From Rhodanobacteraceae bacterium (GTDB taxonomy: Bacteria > Pseudomonadota > Gammaproteobacteria > Xanthomonadales > SZUA-5): a stretch of DNA of 15,099 nucleotides. The position numbers and the translations under genes were made by a program. This document shows positions 1 through 5,988 of this stretch, one piece after another. How positions within the stretch are numbered: the stretch's first letter is position 1; each line of letters begins with the position of its first letter. The DNA lies in contig QIMA01000591.1 in the NCBI GenBank assembly GCA_003233535.1, positions 1 to 15,099 of the forward strand, in the 5' to 3' direction. Under the pieces are notes generated by a model. It was not told where the DNA came from and searched no databases. It worked only from the letters and a program-made list of their open reading frames with translations.

Positions 1-383
1 GATTGCGCGCGTGTGGTTCGGGGCAAGACTTCCAAACCAAACGCAGTCACTTTGCCGTCGCGCAGCTTGGCGCTGCGTTTCGGGTCTTTGTGTGGCTGCA
101 TGTAGCCGACCGTTATCGCGCCCTGTTTGAGCCCGCCAATTGCCGTGTCGGTAGGCGGCAGCACGTGCAGCAGGATGTCGGAGGCAGTTGCCACCGCCTT
201 GCTGTTCTTGACGATTTTGCTGGCGCCGTAAGCTTCGTCAAGAAAACTGGAGGCGGCGCCTGCGCCCGACTCCAAAATGATCTCGGCGCCTTTAGCGACC
301 AATTTCTTTGCCATTTCCGGCACTAGAGCAACACGCCTTTCACCGGGCGCGTGCTCTTTCACCACGCCAATTTTGATCCCCAT
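1..383 (-). CDS. pntA: NAD(P) transhydrogenase alpha subunit, N-terminal part (partial, runs off left edge)
   Basis: Only the first 127 codons are present. The protein opens with MGIKIGVVKEHAPGERRVAL and continues VPEMAKKLVAKGAEI, the N-terminal signature of the alanine dehydrogenase/PNT domain. Within that superfamily the GVVKE...GERRVALVP wording fits transhydrogenase alpha subunits better than alanine dehydrogenase. The membrane-bound enzyme couples hydride transfer between NADH and NADP+ to proton translocation; this segment belongs to the cytosolic NAD(H)-binding domain I. The ATG at 381-383 is supported by a GAGGG Shine-Dalgarno at 394-398, 10 nt upstream. Whether alpha is one polypeptide or split into two (as in many proteobacteria) cannot be told, because the rest lies outside the window. 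It diverges from the nitroreductase across a space holding a heptamer repeat. Confidence 0.85.
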   Translation of the reverse strand, partial: MGIKIGVVKEHAPGERRVALVPEMAKKLVAKGAEIILESGAGAASSFLDEAYGASKIVKNSKAVATASDILLHVLPPTDTAIGGLKQGAITVGYMQPHKDPKRSAKLRDGKVTAFGLEVLPRTTRAQ

Positions 384-459
384 CTTTATCGGGCCCTCGC
401 AGCGGGTTAACGAGCGAGTGATGCTAGTGCGCAGCGAAAGAAATAGCTACTGGGTGAAC

Positions 460-475
460 AGGGCTGAGGGCTGAG
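460..475. repeat. Heptamer repeat, left arm (AGGGCTG x2)
   Basis: Two head-to-tail copies of AGGGCTG followed by AG. This is the reverse complement of the longer block at 552-583, so the two could pair as a stem with a 76-nt loop. It lies about 80 bp upstream of the pntA start. Confidence 0.85.
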
Positions 476-551
476 CAAACCCGAAGCGCGCCTCACCAGC
501 CTTCTTCGTCAGATAACGCCGCGATCTCGGAACCGCCAGCCGGAGCATGCC

Positions 552-583
552 CTCTCAGCCCTCAGCCCTCAGCCCTCAGCCCT
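552..583. repeat. Heptamer tandem repeat, right arm (CTCAGCC x4)
   Basis: Four exact head-to-tail copies of CTCAGCC (554-581), preceded by CT and followed by CT. It is inverted relative to 460-475 and ends 42 bp before the nitroreductase ATG. An exact tandem heptamer is prone to copy-number change by slippage, so the locus may be length-polymorphic between strains (inference). Confidence 0.9.
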
Positions 584-625
584 AGACTGTCGTATCCTCC
601 AGCATTGCCCAAGCCGCTGCCCACC

Positions 626-1195
626 ATGCCCTCCCCACTAGAATTTCTCGCCTCTCGTGGCTCCACGCCTTCGCGCCTGCTGACTGATCCGGGCCCTAGC
701 CCGGAGCAACTGCGTGAACTGCTGCAAATCGGCCTGCGCGTGCCCGATCACGGCCGACTCGAGCCGACTCGCTATGTGTTGATCGACCGGCAAAGTGGTG
801 CAGAGTTAGGCGCACGGCTGGCGCGGCGGCTGTTGGCGAAAGATCCCGACCCAACCGCCGCAGCCATCGATAAAGAGCGCGGTCGCTTCGTTCGTGCGCC
901 GCTGACGATTACGGTGGTGTGCTCGCCCTGTGTCGGCCACAAGGTGCCCGAATGCGAGCAGCAGCTGTCGGCTGGATGCACGGCGCTGATGCTGCTGCTA
1001 GCGGCCGAGGCGACTGGATTTGGCGCGCAGTGGCTGACCGGTTGGCCGGCCTACGACCGTGAGGTGATGGACTGGTTGGGTCTGACCGCCGAAGAATCGA
1101 TTTGCGGGTTCATTTACGTGGGCACGCCAAGCGCTGAGCGGCCAAACCGACCGCGCCCAGATCTCGACGCCAAGCTCAGTTACTACGGCGCCTAG
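626..1195 (+). CDS. ydjA: Nitroreductase family protein, YdjA type
   Basis: 189 aa from the ATG, close to E. coli YdjA in length and throughout in sequence: an N-terminal PLEFLASRGSTPSRLL opening, LRVPDHGRLEPTRYVLI, FVRAPLTITVV, HKVPECEQQLSAGCTALMLLLAAEATGFGAQW and a C-terminal GFIYVGTPS. These are conserved in this small flavoprotein group. The family binds FMN and uses NAD(P)H to reduce nitro compounds or quinones; the physiological substrate of YdjA is not established. The TTG at 605 would add seven residues (MPKPLPT) absent from YdjA, and neither start has a good Shine-Dalgarno, so ATG at 626 is chosen on homology. The stop TAG (1193-1195) overlaps the stop of the converging exonuclease gene. 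Confidence 0.88.
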   Translation: MPSPLEFLASRGSTPSRLLTDPGPSPEQLRELLQIGLRVPDHGRLEPTRYVLIDRQSGAELGARLARRLLAKDPDPTAAAIDKERGRFVRAPLTITVVCSPCVGHKVPECEQQLSAGCTALMLLLAAEATGFGAQWLTGWPAYDREVMDWLGLTAEESICGFIYVGTPSAERPNRPRPDLDAKLSYYGA

Positions 1196-1215
1196 CCGCG
1201 ACGCGCCGCTAGGCG
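1189..1215. terminator. Hairpin at the convergent gene junction, possible bidirectional terminator
   Basis: CGCCTAGC (1189-1196) and GCTAGGCG (1208-1215) form a perfect 8-bp inverted repeat with an 11-nt loop. The left arm contains both converging stop codons and the right arm lies in the last codons of the exonuclease gene. Neither side has a clear T-run, so this is a hairpin at the right place rather than a textbook intrinsic terminator. Confidence 0.35.
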
Positions 1216-2094
1216 TCGCGCACGAGACTTCATTAGCGGTCCGAACCCGACTTGATCGAACAGCGCATCTAGCTCATCCACATCTACTGGACGCGGACTC
1301 AGATCCTCCCAGCGGGTTTCCATCGGCGCATCCAGCGCAATCGTCGTTAGCCGCCTAAACAGCATCGCCTGCTCTCGGCAGGGCTTGAGTTTGGCGTAGG
1401 TCGACTTGGCACCACGCAGGCGCAAGAAAGGTAGCTCTTCTAGGCGATCGAAGAGGCCCTCGAGACTGTCAAAATGGCGCAGCAGCGCGGCGGCCGTGGT
1501 TGGACCCACGCCACGAATGCCGGGGATGTTATCGACGCTGTCACCACTGAGTGCCAGCAAATCGGCCATCTGGTCCGGGCGCACGCCAAAGCGCTCCAAC
1601 ACGCCTGCCTCGTCCCAGCGCCGGTCACGCGCATAGTCCCACTGTTCATCGGCAGGCCCGACCAGTTGGGCCAGGTCTTTATCTGCCGAAACAATGGTCA
1701 CCGGTACGCTGCGCGATTGCGCCAAACTGGCCAGAGTGCCGATCAGATCGTCGGCCTCGTAGCGGGGGTCGGACAGGCAGGTTAAACCCAGCCCGCGAAC
1801 CAGCTTCTGGCAGTAGCGAAACTGAACTAGCAAGCCTTCGTCCGGCGGGTCACGATTGGCCTTGTACTCGGGATAAATCTCGTTGCGAAACGAGGTCTCA
1901 AGCGCCCGATCAAAGCACACCGCCATGGCGGTGCTCGGCGTGATTTGCTCCAGCAGCTGAAACATGAAGCTGGAGAAGCCATGGACGGCATGGGTAGCCC
2001 AGCCGTCCTCATCCTGCCAATCCGGCTCCATCGAGTGATAGGCGCGGAACACATAAACGCTGGCATCAACCAGATACAGGCGCTCCGCGCTCAT
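1192..2094 (-). CDS. Stand-alone 5'-3' exonuclease (FEN/PolA N-terminal domain type)
   Basis: 300 aa, about the length of the 5'-nuclease domain of DNA polymerase I without any polymerase. Expected metal ligands of the FEN superfamily are visible: D10 (YLVDAS), D62 (CFDRA), the EADD cluster at 113-116, D138 and D140 (SADKD), and D185/D188 in GDSVDNIPG. The helix-three-turn-helix follows as NIPGIRGVGPTTAAALL (189-205). The YPEYKANRD segment (74-82) matches the conserved helical-arch region. Such proteins cleave 5' flaps or degrade DNA 5'-3'; E. coli Xni is a related stand-alone form but lacks some metal ligands, which this protein appears to keep. The ATG has a GGGGA Shine-Dalgarno 6-7 nt upstream, inside the end of the preceding gene, whose stop lies 2 nt before it. 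The two are probably cotranscribed and translationally coupled. Confidence 0.88.
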   Translation of the reverse strand: MSAERLYLVDASVYVFRAYHSMEPDWQDEDGWATHAVHGFSSFMFQLLEQITPSTAMAVCFDRALETSFRNEIYPEYKANRDPPDEGLLVQFRYCQKLVRGLGLTCLSDPRYEADDLIGTLASLAQSRSVPVTIVSADKDLAQLVGPADEQWDYARDRRWDEAGVLERFGVRPDQMADLLALSGDSVDNIPGIRGVGPTTAAALLRHFDSLEGLFDRLEELPFLRLRGAKSTYAKLKPCREQAMLFRRLTTIALDAPMETRWEDLSPRPVDVDELDALFDQVGFGPLMKSRARRLAARRG

Positions 2095-2096
2095 CG

Positions 2097-3497
2097 TTAG
2101 TCCCCAGCTTTGTCGGCTGGCGTCCGGTTGAACTGCGGCGGCGCGAGGGAGTTCACACCCACATCTGCGGGAACCTGGTAAATCTGCCGACGTTCGGGCT
2201 TGGCCCCGGCAATCAACTTCCCGTCCGGTCCGTACAACTCGCGCTGAGAGTTAGCGATGAAGTAAAACTGATCGCCGACCAGCGTGCCGATCGTAGGCTC
2301 GGCGAGTGCCGGCTTATTCGCTTCCAAGGGCTGCACCTTGGTCACGGCGTCGCCCTCAGCAGACAACGAATAGCTCGAAATACGCTTGGGCTGATTGACG
2401 TTCTGCACCGCAATCAAACGATCTTCGTACCAGCTTAGATGCTCAATACCGCCGAAGTTCTGATTGGCCAGCTTGAGATTCACGACTTCGTTCTTGTTCA
2501 TGTCCGCAGCCATTAGGCCCAACTCATAGTCGGACAGGTACAAGAAGCGTTCTTGCGGGTCGATGGTAATGCCGCGCAAGTTGATCGAGGCCGGCAGCGC
2601 GACCAGCGGCTCGATGGCCGAATCCTTAATCCGGTACAGCTGGTTCGACACGCCGTCGACCGCGTAAACGGTGCCGCTGTTGGGAGCAACCGTCATACCG
2701 GCGACCACGTGCGGCTTGCCATCGAAGGGGAGTTCGAAGCGCTCTAGCAGCTCACCGCTGGCCAGATCTAGACGCACAATCACCCCACGCCCCAGCTCTG
2801 CTCGGTTGAAACTGGCAAAATGCGGCAACATGGTCGAGGCGACCCAAATTGACTTGCGCTCGCTGTCGACAGCCATGGCCAATACGCCCCACCAGTCGCC
2901 AGCCTTAGCCGGCTTTGCGCGCTCAACCGCTTTGCCGTCCATATCAACCGCCAATATCTGACCGGTATGTGCTGAACCGATCAAAAATTGTTCGCTGTCG
3001 GCGTCATAGGCCAGCGATTCCAACAGCTCGACGTCACTAGCCACGGTTACTGCCACCTTGCCTGCACCCCATGGCTCGGCGTTGGTCTTTAGCGCCTGAA
3101 CGATGTAGGCGTAGGCGTTGGTGGTGGCGATCGGCTTGAACTGATCAAACTTGCTCGGGTCATACGACAAACCCTGAGCCTGCATACGCAGCAGCAAATC
3201 GTAAGCTGGCGTCTTCATATCTTGCTCGCCGTAAGCCTGCGCAAGCTTGAACATAAACGCACCGTTGTAGGGGCGCAGTTGGACTAGGCGCTTGAGCGCG
3301 TAGGTATAGCGGCGCAGGTCGCCCCCGTCATACGAGGCTTTGGCAGCAGCCATTATCTCGCCGATGTTGTCGGTCTTGGCCAACTCAAGCTCTGTGTCGG
3401 TCAGCAGCGGCGGCGGCGGCGTCGGCAAGGCTTGCGCCTGCAGATCCGTCGCGGCGAGGCCAATGATCGCGATCAGCGCGTAGATAATCCCTCTCAT
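2097..3497 (-). CDS. Secreted beta-propeller-like protein with N-terminal helical repeats, function unknown
   Basis: 466 aa from the ATG at 3495-3497. MRGIIYALIAIIGLAATDLQ is a plausible Sec signal peptide (one positive residue, hydrophobic core, AxA-like LQAQA before the mature part). No cysteine sits at the cleavage site, so it is probably periplasmic rather than a lipoprotein. Residues about 30-110 (TDNIGEIMAAAKASYDGGDL; LVQLRPYNGAFMFKLAQAYG) look like TPR-type helices. The rest shows repeated propeller-blade phrases: FLIGSAHTGQILAVDMDGK, KSIWVASTMLP, GTVYAVDGVSNQLYRI, RGITIDPQERFLYLSDY, resembling NHL/SMP-30-like folds. No catalytic motif is evident. The open frame continues upstream to 3791, but that part has no propeller or signal features and covers repeat DNA, so it is taken as non-coding. 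The exonuclease gene follows after 2 nt. Confidence 0.7.
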   Translation of the reverse strand: MRGIIYALIAIIGLAATDLQAQALPTPPPPLLTDTELELAKTDNIGEIMAAAKASYDGGDLRRYTYALKRLVQLRPYNGAFMFKLAQAYGEQDMKTPAYDLLLRMQAQGLSYDPSKFDQFKPIATTNAYAYIVQALKTNAEPWGAGKVAVTVASDVELLESLAYDADSEQFLIGSAHTGQILAVDMDGKAVERAKPAKAGDWWGVLAMAVDSERKSIWVASTMLPHFASFNRAELGRGVIVRLDLASGELLERFELPFDGKPHVVAGMTVAPNSGTVYAVDGVSNQLYRIKDSAIEPLVALPASINLRGITIDPQERFLYLSDYELGLMAADMNKNEVVNLKLANQNFGGIEHLSWYEDRLIAVQNVNQPKRISSYSLSAEGDAVTKVQPLEANKPALAEPTIGTLVGDQFYFIANSQRELYGPDGKLIAGAKPERRQIYQVPADVGVNSLAPPQFNRTPADKAGD

Positions 3498-3581
3498 GAG
3501 TGCGTCCAGGTTTTGCAAACGTGGGTGAGACTGCTGGCGAACCGAAGAGTTCCGGCAGACTGGTTTTTTTGTTGCAAAGAA

Positions 3582-3615
3582 AGTTCCAGGGGCCAGTGCC
3601 AGTCGCCAGTAAGAG
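3582..3615. repeat. CCAGT-based short repeat, left arm
   Basis: Four CCAG-containing units in a row (TTCCAGG, GGCCAGTG, CCAGTCG, CCAGTAAGAG). The final CCAGTAAGAG is nearly matched, inverted, by CTCTTTACTGG at 3723 onward, so the block is the partner of 3723-3750. Confidence 0.75.
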
Positions 3616-3722
3616 CCCCCCGAATTCGGAGTTGAATTCTGGGTGACTATGCGCCGTGCACACTGTGAACAGACTCGGTTCACGCAACGCTGCCAGGGAC
3701 CGGAGCAGTCTCGACGGAGCGA

Positions 3723-3750
3723 CTCTTTACTGGTACTGGTCTGGTACTCA
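3723..3750. repeat. CCAGTA-based short repeat, right arm (inverted)
   Basis: Reads CTCTTTACTGGTACTGG, then TCTGGTACTCA; the reverse complement is a run of CCAGTA/CCAGA units ending AAAGAG. It is inverted relative to 3582-3615 with 107 bp between, and belongs to the same unit family as the large block at 11221-11350. Confidence 0.75.
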
Positions 3751-3805
3751 GCCTCAGTAACGCTCGTTAATATCCCTCTACTCAGACACACGTGAGCGAA
3801 CGCCC

Positions 3806-4348
3806 ATGCAAGAACAAGACCCCATCGTCTACAACGGCCGCTACCTGCGGATGCGCAACCACGAAGGCTGGGAATATGCCGAGCGCACTAATCCGCAGGG
3901 TGCGGTTATCGTGATCGCGGCCACGCCTGACGACAAAGTGCTGATGGTTGAGCAATACCGCAAGCCGATCAAAGCAAACACGCTGGAGTTTCCGGCCGGC
4001 CTGATCGGTGACGACCCAGGCAACAGCGACGAAGCCGTCGAGCGCGCTGCACGGCGCGAGTTGATTGAGGAAACCGGCTGGTCTGCCGGACACATCGTGC
4101 CACTCATGCATGGACCCAGCTCGGCAGGCATGAGCAACGAGATCCAGCATTTCGTCCGCGCCTTTGACCTAAGTAAGATTGGCGATGGCGGCGGCGTAGG
4201 CGGCGAGAACATCACCGTGCACGAGATTCCCATCGGTCAGATTGCGAATTATGTTGCTGAGCATGCGCAGCGCGACTACTTGATCGACCCGAAAGTCTAC
4301 GCTGGCATCTATTTCCTAGATCACGACGCGCGCGGGCAGCCCTGGTAA
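3806..4348 (+). CDS. Nudix hydrolase, ADP-ribose pyrophosphatase-like
   Basis: 180 aa. The Nudix signature is present at 65-92: G65LIGDDPG...E76, then AVERAARRELIEETGW, with the metal-binding RELIEE core at 84-89. Upstream VLMVEQYRKPIKANTLEFPAG is the typical lead-in of ADP-ribose/nucleoside-diphosphate-sugar pyrophosphatases, so hydrolysis of a nucleoside diphosphate linked to a sugar is the most likely reaction; the exact substrate is not decidable. The Gly-to-Glu spacing of the box is five residues longer than the canonical GX5E, an insertion (IGDDPGNSD). The start ATG has only a weak GAGCG ahead. pepQ follows 61 bp downstream on the same strand, and the space between carries a short heptamer repeat. 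Confidence 0.88.
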   Translation: MQEQDPIVYNGRYLRMRNHEGWEYAERTNPQGAVIVIAATPDDKVLMVEQYRKPIKANTLEFPAGLIGDDPGNSDEAVERAARRELIEETGWSAGHIVPLMHGPSSAGMSNEIQHFVRAFDLSKIGDGGGVGGENITVHEIPIGQIANYVAEHAQRDYLIDPKVYAGIYFLDHDARGQPW

Positions 4349-4351
4349 ATC

Positions 4352-4377
4352 GCAGTAGGCAGCAGTTAGCAGTTAGC
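4352..4377. repeat. Short heptamer repeat (AGCAGTT x2)
   Basis: GCAGTAGGC followed by two exact AGCAGTT units and AGC. Read in CAG phase this is CAGTAGG, CAG, CAGTTAG, CAGTTAG. It fills most of the gap between the Nudix stop and pepQ. Unlike the other three repeat sites no inverted partner is visible. Confidence 0.7.
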
Positions 4378-4409
4378 ATCGACGGATCACGAACAATGGA
4401 TCGGCGCGC

Positions 4410-5735
4410 ATGGAAGGCAACACCAGCAGTCTCTACGGTCAGCACTTGGCGGAACAGCTGCGCCGCGCTGACCGCGCGCTGCAGCTCAGCGAATTCGACA
4501 GCCTGCTGATTGCCAGCGGCAGCCTGCGCTATCGCTTTCTCGACGACAACGCGGTGCCGTTCACGCCGAATCCGCTGTTTCGCAGTTGGGCCCCGGAAGT
4601 GGACGCCTGCGACTGCTGGATTGTCTACACGCCAGGGCAAACGCCGACGCTGATCTATCACCAGTCGGCCGACTACTGGCACGTCACTCCAACCGATCCG
4701 CAAGGCGAATGGACTGATCACTTCCAAGTCGTCGTTGCGCGCCGCCGGCAAGACATTCGAGCGCTGCTACCGAGCGATCTCACCCACGCCGCGATCTTGG
4801 GTCCGGAAGAAGCTGCGCTGGACGGCGTGGTGCCGAACAATCCGCAGAAAGTGCTCGCAGTGCTGCACTACCACCGCGCGGTCAAGACCGAGTTCGAGCT
4901 CGACCAACTGCGTGCAGCCAACCGTTGCGCAGCGCGCGCGCACCGCGCCGCAGAGGCGGCGTTTCGGGCCGGCGAGTCCGAGTGGGGCATTCACCTGCGC
5001 TACCTAGCGGCGGCTGGGCAAAGCGATTTGCAGCTGCCCTACGGCAATATCATCGCGCTCAATGAACACGCCGCCGTGCTGCACTATCAAAAGCAAGACC
5101 GCGCGGTGCCGACGCAGCACCGCTCGTTTCTGATCGATGCGGGCGCTGATCACCTCGGTTACGCCGCGGACATTACCCGCAGCTACGCCAGCGAGGACGG
5201 TTTGTACGCCGATCTGGTCAGCGCGGTCGAGGAAGTTGAACAAACCCTAGTCAACGGCGTGGTCGCCGGGCGTGAATACGCTGACATTCACCTAGATGCC
5301 CACAAGGGCGTCGCTGAGGTGCTCAGGAAGCTGGATATCACCACGATTGACCCCGAGCAGGCCGTCGCCACTGGGGTCACCAAAACCTTCTTTCCGCACG
5401 GCATCGGCCACCTGATCGGTCTGCAGGTACACGATGTAGCCGGCTTCCAAGCCGACGAGATGGGCAACGAAACGATTGCCAAGCCACCGGGCCATCCGTA
5501 TCTACGGCTGACCCGTCAACTGCAAGAAGACTACGTGGTGACCATCGAACCCGGCATTTACTTCATCCCGATGCTGCTTGATGAGTTACGCGCCGGTCCG
5601 CACGCTAACGCGGTGAATTGGGCAACGGTGGAGACGCTGCTGCCCTATGGCGGGGTCCGCATTGAGGACGACGTGCGGGTCACGGACGGCGAGCCAGAAA
5701 ATTTGTCACGCAATGCATTCGCCGATGTGCTGTGA
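4410..5735 (+). CDS. pepQ: Xaa-Pro dipeptidase (prolidase)
   Basis: 441 aa, matching the E. coli PepQ length (443) and sequence along its whole extent. The N-terminal creatinase-like domain (about 1-160) keeps SGSLRYRFLDDNAVPF and PLFRSWAP. The C-terminal pita-bread metallopeptidase domain carries all five expected metal ligands: D243 (LIDAGA), D254 (YAADITR), H334 (PHGIGHLIG), E380 (TIEPGIY) and E419 (GGVRIEDD). NIIALNEHAAVLHY and LQVHDVAGF are PepQ hallmarks. The enzyme hydrolyses X-Pro dipeptides in the cytosol using two metal ions, usually Mn2+; the family can also act on some organophosphate esters. The ATG at 4410 is chosen because an upstream ATG at 4396 is out of frame; no strong Shine-Dalgarno is seen. 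Likely cotranscribed with the Nudix gene. Confidence 0.95.
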   Translation: MEGNTSSLYGQHLAEQLRRADRALQLSEFDSLLIASGSLRYRFLDDNAVPFTPNPLFRSWAPEVDACDCWIVYTPGQTPTLIYHQSADYWHVTPTDPQGEWTDHFQVVVARRRQDIRALLPSDLTHAAILGPEEAALDGVVPNNPQKVLAVLHYHRAVKTEFELDQLRAANRCAARAHRAAEAAFRAGESEWGIHLRYLAAAGQSDLQLPYGNIIALNEHAAVLHYQKQDRAVPTQHRSFLIDAGADHLGYAADITRSYASEDGLYADLVSAVEEVEQTLVNGVVAGREYADIHLDAHKGVAEVLRKLDITTIDPEQAVATGVTKTFFPHGIGHLIGLQVHDVAGFQADEMGNETIAKPPGHPYLRLTRQLQEDYVVTIEPGIYFIPMLLDELRAGPHANAVNWATVETLLPYGGVRIEDDVRVTDGEPENLSRNAFADVL

Positions 5736-5751
5736 GCCTGGGGGAGCAGAT

Positions 5752-5778
5752 CGCGCCACGGCGCGCCCACTTGTTTTT
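5752..5778 (+). terminator. Possible intrinsic terminator after pepQ
   Basis: CGCGC (5752-5756) pairs with GCGCG (5761-5765) around a CACG tetraloop, followed five bases later by TTGTTTTT (5771-5778). The stem is short but all G-C, and it begins 17 bp after the pepQ stop. Confidence 0.4.
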
Positions 5779-5807
5779 GACAGAAGGGGCGGCGGCCGCA
5801 GTAGAGG

Positions 5808-5827
5808 TTCATGAAACTCCGGGCTAG
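5808..5827 (-). repeat. Dispersed ~20-bp motif, copy A
   Basis: On the minus strand it reads CTAGCCCGGAGTTTCATGAA. It shares CTARCCCGG, a 2-3 nt gap and TTTYATRA with copies at 8188-8207 and 14010-14030. Unlike those two, this copy does not overlap the stop codon of any visible gene. Confidence 0.65.
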
Positions 5828-5988
5828 GGCAACCCGCGGCCAGTTGCCTTTGGTTATTGCGAAATATGCATCAGAACGGTTTACCAGACGCACGAACCGC
5901 TGTTTTGTGAGCAGTAGACAGGTCAGCGGCCTGCTACCATCCGCGGCCCGCTACTAATGCAGAGCGATTCGACCCGCCTGGACTGAAA

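Larger units (their letters stand above)
384..625. other. Divergent intergenic region with inverted heptamer repeats
   Basis: This space separates the starts of pntA (leftward) and the nitroreductase (rightward), so promoters of both should lie here; I see no convincing -35/-10 pair. Its main content is two inverted blocks of a heptamer, at 460-475 and 552-583, with 76 bp of unique sequence between them. A TTG at 605 is in frame with the nitroreductase, but homology favours the ATG at 626. Confidence 0.6.
3498..3805. other. Divergent intergenic region with CCAGTA-type repeats
   Basis: 308 bp between the starts of the propeller gene (leftward) and the Nudix gene (rightward). It contains a run of eight T (3572-3579 area, following CTGG), two inverted repeat blocks at 3582-3615 and 3723-3750, and otherwise unique sequence. 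Promoters for both transcription units must be here or just inside, but no pair of hexamers is good enough to name. Confidence 0.6.
5736..5988. other. Intergenic region between pepQ and the TPR gene
   Basis: 253 bp containing the possible pepQ terminator (5752-5778) and one copy of the dispersed CTARCCCGG motif (5808-5827, minus orientation). The remainder shows no open frame with a credible start and no promoter I would stand behind for the downstream gene. Confidence 0.5.

Noticed and set aside
460..583. Possible CRISPR array
   Set aside because: Units are 7 bp with no spacers between them and no cas gene is present; the same holds for 11221-11350.
3498..3791. 98-codon upstream extension of the propeller gene
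   Set aside because: It covers the repeat arms, has no propeller or signal-peptide character, and would bury the clear signal peptide that starts at 3497.
5645..5893. 82-codon minus-strand frame after pepQ
   Set aside because: It is partly antisense to the end of pepQ, has no family resemblance or Shine-Dalgarno, and runs through repeat copy A.
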